A DNA stretch of 64,000 nt from Aneurinibacillus sp. Ricciae_BoGa-3 (GCF_028421645.1 NZ_CP116887.1:3660001-3724000), one strand, 5' to 3'; counted from the first letter of the stretch, positions 6,943 to 15,313 are shown. Program-made: numbers and translations. The notes: generated by a model from the letters alone, not told the origin.

Positions 6943-8901
6943 TTATTCAAAGAGAAGGTCCTTGGGGAGAAGCAACTGGATGCGGCCGATATCAGCGAAC
7001 GGAATAGTTATGCGGCGGCTTTCATGCGCTGCAATAATCGCAGGCAGCCCGTTGTGCTGCGTATGCTCCTCAACGGTTACGGTCAGCTTCTCACCTGCAT
7101 ACTCCATTGATACTGGTATCGCGATGGCAATAGCGGCCTCAAGCAAAGAACGAAGTGTGGATCCATGATATTTTTGCCAGTTTTTGTACCAAATCGACGG
7201 AATGCTTTTAAGTTCAGGCAGCGCATCTGCCAGATTTGGAAACACCGATTCCACTTTGTAATCGGTGCCTGCTATTTCTTTTTTTCCAGGCGTGCGCTGA
7301 ACAGGTTTTGCCTGATCTCCACCCGAATAATTCTCGCGAAGCGGTACGCCCCACTTCTCCATTGCCTCTGTCAAGAGAGGCATCGCAGCGCTATCCACCA
7401 GGAATTCCTGCCCGCTTATTTTCCTTCTAATAGCAGGAGAAAGGACAGGGTCCATTTCTATCTGGTTAGCTGTTTCCAGGTTAGGACAGGTAATCCATAC
7501 AACCGGCTCCCAAGAAGCAGTCTGGTGCAATCGTGCCCAATCTCTTATCTGCTGGTAAACATTCTCTGGAACATCCCCGCTATGGATGCCGCTTAAGGTG
7601 AGGAGGATATCTTCAACTGCTGCCCCATGATTCCCAATAAAGGATTGAACCGATCGCCGCGTTAGCTGGAAGATCCATACTTCCTGCCTTTCCGCTAAAT
7701 GGCTGAAAGCACCCGTACCCCAACGTACTTCGTAGGGTGCGTGCGGAAGCAAGAGTACCTCAAAAGTTGGCTGCACATACCCATATCCTGTATTCCCTGT
7801 ATATTCGGCTTCGCCTTCCAATGGGATGCTGCGGGGGATATCACTTTGCAAGTATTTCATATGAACACCCCGACTTGTCTCTACCAGGGAAACAAAGCCA
7901 AACATGGCCAACAGTGGAACGACCTCTTCGGTAAATTTGCGGCCGGCCGCCAGGACCGCTTCCCTTTTTTCATCGACCGCATCCAGTAATCTGCCAACAT
8001 GCGGAATCCGTTGTGTCCATTGCTTGCAAACAGCCTCCATGCATACCCATTGCTCCAGATGGGACTCTAACCATTCAAATATTATGGGATAGAGCGGATG
8101 CTGCGTTTCTATCATTCTCTTTACTGTGGGATATAACCTGGCCTGGACGGTGCTGGCATCCCCGACAAACAGCTGTGCGCTCGCTTTTTCATTTACAATC
8201 AGTTCCTCCTGCCCCCGTTCACCCGGAATAAGCAGCTGCATCTCTTTTAGAAGTTCAAGAAAGAAAACATAGATGGCCGTGCCATCCTCCTGGCCAGCAG
8301 GATAAAACATATGAAATGCTTCCTCTTCATAGGTAAGAAAATCACACCATTCCCGCCGCAGCCGTACACCGGGAAGGCCCCGTTTAGTCAGGGAAACCGG
8401 CTGGGTTCGATGCGCCTGCAGCAAAGAAAATAGCACATCGCACAGGAGAACAGATGGGTTTGTTGCTTCCAACCCCTCTGCGCTTGTATCGCTATGATTG
8501 TCGCCAAGCAAATATACACGCCAAATCTTTTGCAGGTCATATGGCATGATATAGGCAAGTTCTCCCCAGAGGCGTCTAAGTGTATAAACCAGCCCCTTGC
8601 GGCGAAGGCCGGTAAGCCCGCTGATAATACAGTAGGGAGCGGTTCGGGACCACATTTCAAGCTGACGGTATGTAACCATATCATGTCCAACGCCAAAAAT
8701 AAAAAAAGCCAGCACAATTTTTTCGCTATCGGTAAGTTTTTTTGCCTGCTGGGCGACCATTTTTTCATTTAGAAGGTATTGGAGAAGTATTTTGTCTTCC
8801 CCTTCCTCCTGCCTAGTATCCCCATTTAAAAAGCCATTTTCATCAAGAATGCTGCGGGCAATACGCCCATTTATTTGTTCAATGACATCTTTAAGATTCA
8901 T
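6943..8901 (-). CDS. Helicase-associated domain protein (XPB/Ssl2 N-terminal-like)
   Basis: Large protein of about 652 residues. The middle part shows the helicase-associated (Helicase_C_3) pattern: YVQPTFEVLLLPHAP near residue 390, an LTRRSVQSFIGNHG segment, then a DVPENVYQQIRDWA helix (seen). In other proteins this domain sits at the N-terminus of XPB-type DNA helicases (known), but no Walker A, DEAH box or other motor motif is present here. It is therefore a stand-alone accessory protein. DNA binding is an inference. The start at 8901 is 6 nt after GGAG; an ATG 12 nt upstream is possible. It follows ylbF's promoter region in the same direction. Confidence 0.75.
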   Translation of the reverse strand: MNLKDVIEQINGRIARSILDENGFLNGDTRQEEGEDKILLQYLLNEKMVAQQAKKLTDSEKIVLAFFIFGVGHDMVTYRQLEMWSRTAPYCIISGLTGLRRKGLVYTLRRLWGELAYIMPYDLQKIWRVYLLGDNHSDTSAEGLEATNPSVLLCDVLFSLLQAHRTQPVSLTKRGLPGVRLRREWCDFLTYEEEAFHMFYPAGQEDGTAIYVFFLELLKEMQLLIPGERGQEELIVNEKASAQLFVGDASTVQARLYPTVKRMIETQHPLYPIIFEWLESHLEQWVCMEAVCKQWTQRIPHVGRLLDAVDEKREAVLAAGRKFTEEVVPLLAMFGFVSLVETSRGVHMKYLQSDIPRSIPLEGEAEYTGNTGYGYVQPTFEVLLLPHAPYEVRWGTGAFSHLAERQEVWIFQLTRRSVQSFIGNHGAAVEDILLTLSGIHSGDVPENVYQQIRDWARLHQTASWEPVVWITCPNLETANQIEMDPVLSPAIRRKISGQEFLVDSAAMPLLTEAMEKWGVPLRENYSGGDQAKPVQRTPGKKEIAGTDYKVESVFPNLADALPELKSIPSIWYKNWQKYHGSTLRSLLEAAIAIAIPVSMEYAGEKLTVTVEEHTQHNGLPAIIAAHESRRITIPFADIGRIQLLLPKDLLFE

Positions 8902-9069
8902 AATCAACTCCATCTGGCTTGCTAACCTTATTGTAACCTAACGGAATTCGAAGCATCCACCCTCTCCTATCAGTGTACCATACTCGTTGGTTAACCCTGG
9001 CTGCGGGGAGGAGATTTTCATCGAATGGGGAAATAAAAGACAGACCCACCAGCAAAGGAGCCATATAAC

Positions 9070-9555
9070 ATGGAACAATATAAAGAAGCACTAGCCGAGT
9101 TTGTGTCAGATATTTTGGAAAACGGAACAGACGACGAGCAACAGATCCTCTTTCTGGCCAGACAGGCGATAGAGTACAAGCGCGCTCAGAAAGCCGCCTA
9201 CCTTACAGGTTTTCTCGGGCTGCAGGGAGAATACCTTGAAGATGGGACCTACCGGTTCGAAGTTCCGATTACAGCCTTTATGTACAATCGCCTAAAAATC
9301 GTACACGGCGGGATTTCGGCAACGATCGCAGATTATACAATGGGGGCTCTCGCCAATCATGTAAGTGGCAAACCATGTGTCACGAGCGAAATGAAGATAA
9401 ACTATCTATCTCCGGGAACAGGGGAAAAGCTGTTGTCAACCGCGTCCCTGCTACGCAAGGGCAGCCATATGTGTGTGTGCGAATGCAAAATTTACAATGA
9501 GAGGGCAGAGCTTGTTTTAGCTGCCAGCGGAACCTTTTTTTACGTCGAAGGGTAA
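9070..9555 (+). CDS. PaaI-type hotdog thioesterase
   Basis: Acyl-CoA thioesterase-like protein of 161 residues with the PaaI hotdog pattern: VHGGISATIADYTMGALAN carries the catalytic region, followed by TSEMKINYLSPG and GSHMCVCECKIYN strands (seen). The family removes CoA from phenylacetyl- or other short acyl-CoAs (known). About 50 residues precede the domain, longer than in minimal PaaI proteins. AGGAG lies 9 nt upstream of the ATG. It is monocistronic and followed by a hairpin at 9612. Substrate is unknown. Confidence 0.85.
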   Translation: MEQYKEALAEFVSDILENGTDDEQQILFLARQAIEYKRAQKAAYLTGFLGLQGEYLEDGTYRFEVPITAFMYNRLKIVHGGISATIADYTMGALANHVSGKPCVTSEMKINYLSPGTGEKLLSTASLLRKGSHMCVCECKIYNERAELVLAASGTFFYVEG

Positions 9556-9611
9556 AATGTACGCATCCTCCCTGCCCGCATATTGTAGAAGAGAACGGGG
9601 AATACAGAGAC

Positions 9612-9655
9612 AAAAAGAAGGCAACGGCGGCGCATACAACCGTTAACTTCTTTTT
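9612..9655. terminator. Bidirectional terminator
   Basis: Long hairpin AAAAAGAAG...CTTCTTTTT with an inner AACGG/CCGTT pairing. T runs occur on both strands. It separates the thioesterase gene from the small membrane-protein gene on the other strand. Confidence 0.75.
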
Positions 9656-9671
9656 GCCCTTTAATTGTCCT

Positions 9672-9761
9672 TTAATTAAAGGAGTTAAATAACCAGACAA
9701 TCACCAGGATTATAATTATAATCGCAAAGATTTCCTCAGTATCCCCATTAAAGAAACCCAC
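9672..9761 (-). CDS. 29-residue small membrane protein
   Basis: Tiny gene found by a perfect AGGAGG site 8 nt before a GTG. The product is GFFNGDTEEIF followed by one membrane helix rich in Ile/Val and a short NSFN end (seen). The size, single helix and strong ribosome site recall the small membrane proteins expressed in Bacillus sporulation (YjcZ type), but no family match is claimed. It ends just before a shared terminator. Base composition is like the surroundings. Expression needs ribosome profiling or a peptide to prove it. Confidence 0.55.
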   Translation of the reverse strand: MGFFNGDTEEIFAIIIIILVIVWLFNSFN

Positions 9762-9836
9762 GCGTTTTTCCTCCTTTCCGGTCGCTCTTGAATCATTCTA
9801 TGTAGCCCGGACACTTGATGCAAGGAAAAACAACGG

Positions 9837-10217
9837 CTAAATTTGGTAGGCCCTGCTGCCTCCATTCAAAAAAAGCTTGACCGTTTTCTCACATTCGGCA
9901 ACAAGGATCTTATTCATATAACGGTGGGTGTAGGTAAAGCCGCGAAAGTGTGCCGTGACAACCCTCGCGTGCGCTTCCTGCCTTTCTTCAAGAATGCGGC
10001 CGCCTATATCCCTCATTCTGAGGCGTACCTGGCGCAGCGCCTGTTCGATGGGCGCCTCAGCTTCTGAAAGAGCGGAGAGGTACCCTCGCATAAGCCGGGG
10101 AGCCGCATGCTCTATGATTTGCCTGTCACCCGGCAGCACACGCAAAATAAGCGTGTATACCACATGCCGCTTAACCAACAAAGAAAATTCCTCATACTCC
10201 GCCGGATACTGCAGCAT
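9837..10217 (-). CDS. Conserved-looking hypothetical protein, 126 aa
   Basis: Helical, arginine-rich protein of 126 residues that I do not recognise. Sequence features are an N-terminal MLQYPAEYEEF segment, a central APIEQALRQVRLRMRDIGGRI helix and a C-terminal ECEKTVKLFLNG. No membrane segment or metal motif is seen. The start at 10217 has GAGGTGAGG just upstream; an extension of 13 residues lacks one. It lies between two terminators and appears to be its own transcription unit. Confidence 0.7.
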   Translation of the reverse strand: MLQYPAEYEEFSLLVKRHVVYTLILRVLPGDRQIIEHAAPRLMRGYLSALSEAEAPIEQALRQVRLRMRDIGGRILEERQEAHARVVTAHFRGFTYTHRYMNKILVAECEKTVKLFLNGGSRAYQI

Positions 10218-10272
10218 TTGCCTCACCTCTTTCTGCAATCCAATATAACGGAACACACGTTCGATTATACGA

Positions 10273-10304
10273 CAAAAAAAGCTCTACCTGCAAGAAGGTA
10301 GAGT
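10273..10304 (-). terminator. Terminator after the CBS gene
   Basis: Stem CTCTACCT/AGGTAGAG followed on the minus strand by a run of seven T. It sits 9 bp after the CBS-protein stop. Confidence 0.85.
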
Positions 10305-10312
10305 CTGTAAGA

Positions 10313-10768
10313 TTATTGAAAATGATTGGGCTCCTGGAGGTGCATCCCAAGTGTCTCGGAGAGCTCCGCAACGACAAAGCCTGCCTCATCGGACGTTTCC
10401 CTATTTCTGGAAAGATCAGCAAGTGCAACCATTCCGACGAGCTTATCATTTTCGATGACCGGCAACCGTTTAATTTGCTCTTTGGCCATAACCTGGCTAG
10501 CTTCATCAACTGTCATATCCGGCCTGCCTGTGATCAGGCGCTTGCTCATAATCTCGCCAATGGCGGAAGAATTGGGCTTCTTCTCCGCAACCCCTCGAAC
10601 CACAATATCGCGATCCGTTAACAGTCCAATACAGCGGCGGTCTTCATCCACTACAGGGATGATCCCCACGTCGCTTTCTTTCATTTTAACAGCGGCTTCA
10701 TAGACGTTATCCTTTAACATTACCGTTTCTACAGATGTGGTCATGATATCGCGCAGCTTTTTCGGCAT
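10313..10768 (-). CDS. Tandem CBS-domain protein
   Basis: Cytoplasmic protein of 151 residues made almost entirely of two CBS domains (repeats around KLRDIMTTSVETV and AIGEIMSKRLITG, each ending in an IPVVD/LPVIEN strand with GLLTDRDIVV and GMVALADLS turns). CBS pairs bind adenosine nucleotides and act as energy sensors (known). The ~20-residue tail beyond the second domain is not recognised. GGAGGGA precedes the ATG at 10768. An imperfect inverted repeat lies about 30 bp upstream. Partner protein unknown. Confidence 0.88.
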   Translation of the reverse strand: MPKKLRDIMTTSVETVMLKDNVYEAAVKMKESDVGIIPVVDEDRRCIGLLTDRDIVVRGVAEKKPNSSAIGEIMSKRLITGRPDMTVDEASQVMAKEQIKRLPVIENDKLVGMVALADLSRNRETSDEAGFVVAELSETLGMHLQEPNHFQ

Positions 10769-10792
10769 GACTGCTATCCCTCCTGTTTTGCA

Positions 10793-10832
10793 TGTATGCA
10801 TAATATCCCCAGGTGCGGATATATGCATGCAT
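10793..10832. promoter_or_regulatory. Imperfect inverted repeat upstream of the CBS gene
   Basis: TATGCATAATATCC and GGATATATGCATGC face each other across about 8 nt with one bulged base. It lies in the leader or promoter of the CBS gene and could be an operator or an RNA hairpin. No known factor is suggested. Confidence 0.35.
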
Positions 10833-10863
10833 CGCATTCGGAGATTGTTGCCAGCATGAAAGA

Positions 10864-10888
10864 GGCTGCCGATAGACGGCAGCCTTTT
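10864..10888 (-). terminator. Terminator after the Asp23 gene
   Basis: Perfect 8-bp stem GGCTGCCG/CGGCAGCC, 13 bp after the Asp23-family stop. The T tract is short on both strands. Confidence 0.65.
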
Positions 10889-10901
10889 AAACCCGTTTGA
10901 T

Positions 10902-11288
10902 TTATTTAACCCGATTCACTTCGGGAAGATGTTCCTTCTCTTCTCTTGGAAATTCCACTCCTTCTACTTTTACATTAACCTCAACCACACGGAGCCCCGT
11001 CATGGATTCAACGGCCTCTTTTACATTTTCCTGCAAGGCACGGCATGTCTCATCGATTTTCGTACCGTATAAGACGATAACGCGGAGGTCGATGGCAGCC
11101 TCAAATTCGCCAACCTCAACCTGAACGCCTTTCTGTACATTCTTTCCGCTTACCCGGCGTGCAAGCCCCTCGGTAATGCCTCCGGACATGCCGGCAATGC
11201 CGTTTGTTTCGCTTGCCGCGATGCCCGCGATAACCGCTACTACATCATCCGCTATTCGTACTACCCCATTTTCTTTTGCTTCGGCCAT
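10902..11288 (-). CDS. Asp23/Gls24 family envelope stress protein
   Basis: Protein of 128 residues with the Asp23/YloU pattern: GVVRIADDVVAVIAGIAASET, the VEVGEFEAAIDLRVIVLYG strand pair and a final LRVVEVNVKVEGVEF strand (seen). Family members are abundant alkaline-shock or envelope-associated proteins (known). AAGGAGG precedes the ATG. It is followed by a compact terminator and is likely monocistronic. It is shorter than staphylococcal Asp23 and near the size of Bacillus YloU/YqhY. Confidence 0.88.
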   Translation of the reverse strand: MAEAKENGVVRIADDVVAVIAGIAASETNGIAGMSGGITEGLARRVSGKNVQKGVQVEVGEFEAAIDLRVIVLYGTKIDETCRALQENVKEAVESMTGLRVVEVNVKVEGVEFPREEKEHLPEVNRVK

Positions 11289-11377
11289 CGGAACTCCTCC
11301 TTGTGGTATCTATTTAATTTACATTTTATGCATTCGCATAGGCGAACGCAACTTGTTTCCAGGTAAGGGCGTAACTT

Positions 11378-12166
11378 TTATAAAGCTGTCACCATTCCGC
11401 CATCAATCATGAGTGTCGAGCCGGTTACATATGTATTGGCATCAGAGAGCAAAAACACTGCCGTCCGGGCAAATTCTTCCGGGGTTCCATATCGTCCAAG
11501 CGGGATCCCAGCTTTCATCTGTTCCTCCACTTTCTCGATGGCAATTCCCTGCTTATCCGCTCTTGCTTCGTCAATCTGGCGCACCCTATCCGTCGCAATT
11601 CGCCCCGGGCATACCGTATTAACCAGAATATTGTCCGGGCCAAGCTCAATAGACAACGTTTTCATTAAACCTGCCACACCTGTCCTCATTACATTGGAAA
11701 GCACCAGGCCTTGAATCGGCACTTTAACGGATGTGGAAGCAACCGTGATGATCCGGCCGCCGCCTGTTTTCCGCATGGAAGGCACAACACCCCGGACAAG
11801 GCGCACAACGCTCATCACATTGGTGTCAAATGCCTTCTGCCAGTCTTCGTCAGCAAAATCCATAAACTGTCCACCGGGCGGCCCTCCAGCGTTGGCCACT
11901 AACATGTCAATCCGGCCGTATCGCTTTAACACCTGGTCAAGTAAACCGTTAACTCCCTCTTTAGTGGAAACATCCGCTGCTAAAGCCAGCACCTTCTTGC
12001 CAGTCTTCTCCTCAATATGCCTGGCCGAATCATTGATTCTGTCTTCGCTGCGGCTGCAGATAACGACCTGTGCCCCTTCGCGGATAAGCTCCATTGCAAT
12101 AGCCTGGCCGATTCCTTTGCTAGCTGCTGTCACCAGCGCTACTTTATTCTCGATTCCTAAATTCAT
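11378..12166 (-). CDS. SDR-family oxidoreductase with altered active site
   Basis: Short-chain dehydrogenase/reductase of 262 residues, annotated in relatives as 3-oxoacyl-ACP reductase-like. The Rossmann motif TAASKGIGQA, the VANAGG turn and the end YVTGSTLMIDGGM are present (seen). At the usual catalytic Tyr-x-x-x-Lys the sequence reads LVLSNVMRTG, so the alignment puts Ser and Arg in those places. Such variants occur in a subgroup of Bacillus SDRs (from memory), and the reaction is uncertain. An AGGAGG site precedes the ATG. An ArsR regulator gene lies 30 bp upstream in the same direction. Confidence 0.85.
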   Translation of the reverse strand: MNLGIENKVALVTAASKGIGQAIAMELIREGAQVVICSRSEDRINDSARHIEEKTGKKVLALAADVSTKEGVNGLLDQVLKRYGRIDMLVANAGGPPGGQFMDFADEDWQKAFDTNVMSVVRLVRGVVPSMRKTGGGRIITVASTSVKVPIQGLVLSNVMRTGVAGLMKTLSIELGPDNILVNTVCPGRIATDRVRQIDEARADKQGIAIEKVEEQMKAGIPLGRYGTPEEFARTAVFLLSDANTYVTGSTLMIDGGMVTAL

Positions 12167-12196
12167 AACACAGCCTCCTCTATTCTGTTTTGTAAG

Positions 12197-12469
12197 TTAA
12201 TACGAAAGAAGAAATTGAGCGGTTTCCTTCATCTTTTCTCGATCCACCCTGTAACAAACAAACGTACCTTCTTCTTCTGTGACCACCAGGCCGGCTTCTT
12301 TTAAAATTTTAAGGTGATGAGACACCGTAGACTGGGCCATCTGGACAAGTCCCACAATATCTCCACAGTAATAGCCATCCTGTCTGGCAAGCAGCTGCAG
12401 GATCCGAAGCCGAACGGGATGCCCCAGCGCTTTACAACTTTTCGCCATGTTCTCAAGGTTTCGGTCCAT
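12197..12469 (-). CDS. ArsR-family transcriptional regulator
   Basis: Winged-helix regulator of 90 residues with the ArsR arrangement: KALGHPVRLRILQLLA, the recognition helix QSTVSHHLKILKEAGLV and the wing GTFVCYRVD (seen). Classical ArsR members sense metals or small molecules and repress their own operon (known). The cysteines here (YYCGDIV and FVCYRV) do not form the ArsR ELCVCDL site, so a metal role is not assured. It lies 30 bp upstream of the SDR gene on the same strand, so it may control it. Confidence 0.88.
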   Translation of the reverse strand: MDRNLENMAKSCKALGHPVRLRILQLLARQDGYYCGDIVGLVQMAQSTVSHHLKILKEAGLVVTEEEGTFVCYRVDREKMKETAQFLLSY

Positions 12470-12584
12470 CGTTGATCATTTCTCCAATCATTACCTTCTT
12501 CTCGTTATTCATTATACACATGATTTTACTATTTATCGTTCAAAATATGGGTAATCACCTTCAAATTTTGTAAAGGAGGTCCCT

Positions 12585-13361
12585 ATGAAAAAGCTCAAAT
12601 GGACCGCAGCACTGCTGGCCGGCATGCTTCTCTTCGCCAGCATCCTGATCCTGCCCTCCCTTCCGGTTCCCCATTCTGTATTCAGCCAGAACATCGTGAC
12701 GGTTGGTGAATCCGGCAAAGATGTCACGGAGATGCAGGGGCGCCTGAAATTTCTCGGCTATTACACCGGTCCAATTGATGGAGTATTCAGTTGGCGCACA
12801 TACTGGTCATTGCGCAACTTCCAGTATGAATTCGGCATGACGGACATTGACGGTGTGCTTGGCCCAAGAACGAAACTCAAGCTATGGGAGGCCACTAAGG
12901 ACTGGGCCCCCGGTGCATCGGACACGTCCGATACCGCAGGGGGTGGCGGGGACGCTGACGGCACCACATCGACTACAGGCCGTGTTCCGAAATCCTCCTA
13001 TAATCTTTCGCAGAATGAGCTGAATATGATGGCCAATGCCGTATATGGTGAATCACGGGGTGAACCGTACGAGGGCCAGGTGGCTGTTGCTGCCGTTATT
13101 TTGAACCGGACTAAGAGCGCATCGTTTCCAAGCACGCCAACCGGTGTTATCTTTCAGCCCGGAGCCTTCACAGCAGTGTCCGATGGCCAAATTTACCTGA
13201 CACCTAATGAAACTGCCAAAAAGGCTGTTCAGGACGCGCTGAATGGCTGGGATCCATCGGGCGGGGCTCTTTATTACTTCAACCCGGATACTGCGACTTC
13301 CGGCTGGATTTGGACACGCCCGCAGATCAAAAAAATTGGACAACATATATTTTGCAAATAA
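12585..13361 (+). CDS. sleB: Spore cortex-lytic enzyme SleB
   Basis: Secreted cell-wall hydrolase of 258 residues needed for cortex breakdown at germination (family knowledge). It begins with a signal peptide, has a peptidoglycan-binding domain (VTEMQGRLKFLGYYTGPIDG, about residues 45-110), a Gly/Thr/Ser linker, and the SleB/CwlJ catalytic domain with MMANAVYGESRGEPYEGQVA and PGAFTAV (seen). AAAGGAGG precedes the ATG. In Bacillus sleB is followed by ypeB; here a terminator and an antiporter follow instead. A sporulation-phase forespore promoter is expected but was not identified. Confidence 0.93.
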   Translation: MKKLKWTAALLAGMLLFASILILPSLPVPHSVFSQNIVTVGESGKDVTEMQGRLKFLGYYTGPIDGVFSWRTYWSLRNFQYEFGMTDIDGVLGPRTKLKLWEATKDWAPGASDTSDTAGGGGDADGTTSTTGRVPKSSYNLSQNELNMMANAVYGESRGEPYEGQVAVAAVILNRTKSASFPSTPTGVIFQPGAFTAVSDGQIYLTPNETAKKAVQDALNGWDPSGGALYYFNPDTATSGWIWTRPQIKKIGQHIFCK

Positions 13362-13363
13362 TC

Positions 13364-13404
13364 GCCGCGCTGCTCTACACGCAAATAGAGCGGCGCTTGT
13401 TTTT
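13364..13404 (+). terminator. Terminator after sleB
   Basis: Stem GCGCTGCTCT/AGAGCGGCGC with one wobble, then TTGTTTTT. Confidence 0.8.
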
Positions 13405-13458
13405 GCCGGCGCGCATGTTTAAACTAAAAGAAGTGCCCTTCATTTTATACAGACCGGG

Positions 13459-14517
13459 GTGAAGCTGTTGAGACAAAAGCTTTTTTATAGCGGGATTGCT
13501 CTGTTTACGGCGGCCAGCGCGCTGGCCCACTATTTCAGCCACTCGGCAGTTCTCCAGTTTATCACCACGTCCATCGCAATCGTACTGCTCGCTGCTCTGC
13601 TGGGAAGAGCTACCGAAAATGTGGCGCACTACGCAGGAGAGCGGGTTGGCGGATTTCTCAACGCTACCTTCGGAAATGCAGCAGAGCTGATTATCGCAAT
13701 TTTTTTGGTCAAAGAAGGATTGTTCGACATGGTGAAGGCAAGCATTACCGGATCCATTATTGGCAATTTGCTGCTGGTTTTAGGTTTAAGCGTGCTGGCG
13801 GGCGGGCTTAAATTTAAAACCCAGCGATTCAACGCCTACCTTGCAGGCCACAATTCTTCGATGATGATGCTCGCGGTAATCGCTTTGTTTATCCCCGCGG
13901 TTTTTTTGAGTGCGCTGGACCACCCCCGAATCAGCACGTTAAGCCTGATCATTGCCGGGCTGCTGATTATCGCCTATGTTCTATGGCTGTTATTCTCGCT
14001 TGTCACCCATAAAGCGGAGTTGTCCGATCCTACCACTGAACACGAATCTCAGGAAAAGGTGTGGAGCAGAACCGTGGCTTTTCTTGTGCTGATTGGAGCA
14101 ACTGCTCTGGTGGCCCTAACAAGTGAATGGCTGGTACATAGCGTCGAACAGGTTTCAAGAAGCCTGGGCTGGTCTGAACTTTTTGTCGGTGCCTTTGTGA
14201 TCGCCATTGTCGGCAATGCTGCCGAACACAGCGCAGCGGTTTTTATGGCGCTTCGCAATAAAATCGGGGCATCGGTAGAAATCGCCGTAGGAAGCAGCCT
14301 GCAGATTTCCCTGTTTGTTGCGCCCACACTCGTTTTTGTCAGCCTGTTTTTCGGGAAAACGATGGACTTTGTATTTACTCCGTTTGAATTGGCCTCCATT
14401 GCTGTGGCTGCTTTTATTGCATCCTCCATCTCCAGAGATGGAAGCACGAATTGGTTTGAGGGTGTACTCCTGGTTGTGGTGTATCTCATACTCGGTGCCG
14501 CCTTTTTTTTCATATAG
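13459..14517 (+). CDS. Ca2+/H+ (cation/proton) antiporter, CaCA family
   Basis: Polytopic membrane protein of about 350 residues with roughly eleven helices and the two inverted family repeats: FGNAAELIIAIFLVKEG in the first half and VGNAAEHSAAVFMALRN in the second (seen). Members (ChaA, YfkE, plant CAX) export Ca2+ or other cations in exchange for protons (known). A GTG at 13459 opens the frame, but a TTG at 13468 has GGGGTGA at good spacing and may be the real start. It follows sleB after a terminator; a hairpin closes it. Confidence 0.9.
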   Translation: MKLLRQKLFYSGIALFTAASALAHYFSHSAVLQFITTSIAIVLLAALLGRATENVAHYAGERVGGFLNATFGNAAELIIAIFLVKEGLFDMVKASITGSIIGNLLLVLGLSVLAGGLKFKTQRFNAYLAGHNSSMMMLAVIALFIPAVFLSALDHPRISTLSLIIAGLLIIAYVLWLLFSLVTHKAELSDPTTEHESQEKVWSRTVAFLVLIGATALVALTSEWLVHSVEQVSRSLGWSELFVGAFVIAIVGNAAEHSAAVFMALRNKIGASVEIAVGSSLQISLFVAPTLVFVSLFFGKTMDFVFTPFELASIAVAAFIASSISRDGSTNWFEGVLLVVVYLILGAAFFFI

Positions 14518-14532
14518 AACAGAAGAATGGCA

Positions 14533-14570
14533 CATGAGGCCAGGTGAGGCCATGGCCTCATGATGTTTTT
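14533..14570 (+). terminator. Terminator after the antiporter
   Basis: Perfect 9-bp stem CATGAGGCC/GGCCTCATG followed by GATGTTTTT. Confidence 0.8.
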
Positions 14571-14607
14571 CTGATAACAGATCCACTAACGAAAGGGAGA
14601 GAGTAAT

Positions 14608-15105
14608 ATGTCAGACATTATAACCATTAGCGGAAAAGTTAAATACGCAATCACCCTAGACCCAAGCGTCTGGATCTTCGATGATCGAAACTTTAAAATG
14701 GAAGATTTCTTTGCCCGGATTGGGGAAGAACAGCAAGATGAAGAAGACCGGTCACTGGAAGCGATCGGAAGGCAGTGGGATCGCGAGTTAAGGGAGGGTG
14801 TTCCGACTAAGCAAACGGAAAAGCTGTTCGCCGAAAAGAAAAGAATTGCCGGTGATTATGGAATAGCCTTTGCTCCTTTCTTGAAAAACGCCGAACCCGA
14901 GGCAGGCTCCTCGATGGTTATATGCAAGCACCCGGATGGGGCTGAAACGAAGCTTTCACTCGACGATGCCGGGTCCGCTATCCTCTGTTTTGCTATCGAC
15001 GGCAAACCGATTCGTGGCGAAGAAGGCCCGGTTCAACTTTTCTTTGGCGACGGCCGCAACATGAATGATCCGATCAAAAGCATTCGCTCCTTTATTATTG
15101 AATAA
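14608..15105 (+). CDS. Hypothetical protein, 165 aa
   Basis: Soluble, acidic protein I cannot place in a family. It begins ISGKVKYAITLDPSVWIFDD, has a charged helical middle (EEQQDEEDRSLEAIGRQWD) and ends with a beta-rich part including FFGDGRNMNDPIKSI. No signal peptide or membrane helix is seen. AAAGGGAGAGAG precedes the ATG. It stands alone between a terminator and repeat element R1, whose conserved arm begins 4 nt after its stop codon. Confidence 0.75.
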   Translation: MSDIITISGKVKYAITLDPSVWIFDDRNFKMEDFFARIGEEQQDEEDRSLEAIGRQWDRELREGVPTKQTEKLFAEKKRIAGDYGIAFAPFLKNAEPEAGSSMVICKHPDGAETKLSLDDAGSAILCFAIDGKPIRGEEGPVQLFFGDGRNMNDPIKSIRSFIIE

Positions 15106-15109
15106 TGAT

Positions 15110-15200
15110 AAAAACATCGCAGGCCATGCCGCTCCTTTCCCGACATACAAGTTTTTGGGGCAGAGCGGCTTTCTCCAAGCCCGCGTGTCCCCTGATAAAT
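15110..15200 (+). repeat. Palindromic element R1 (degenerate, 5' part)
   Basis: Begins AAAAACATCGCAGGCCATG 4 nt after the stop of the preceding gene and matches the 5' arm of the R family through GCCGCTC, CTTTCCC and AAGTTTT. GCCGCTC pairs with GAGCGGC at about 15158-15164. The conserved tail (GGGACC/GGTCCC) is absent. It looks like a decayed or truncated copy. Confidence 0.6.
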
Positions 15201-15256
15201 GTACATATGAGAGAAGACAAATTTGTGTAAAAAATTTTCGCAATAGTGGGCAGATT

Positions 15257-15285
15257 TTGTTATTAATTTATGTTATTTTTAAAAT
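15257..15285 (+). promoter_or_regulatory. Promoter of the acyl-CoA synthetase gene
   Basis: TTGTTA and TAAAAT separated by 17 nt, ending 28 nt before the ATG at 15314. The spacing fits a sigma-A promoter. No operator such as a FadR palindrome was seen. Confidence 0.5.
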
Positions 15286-15313
15286 GTAACCATACATAAA
15301 GGAGTGGAGACCC

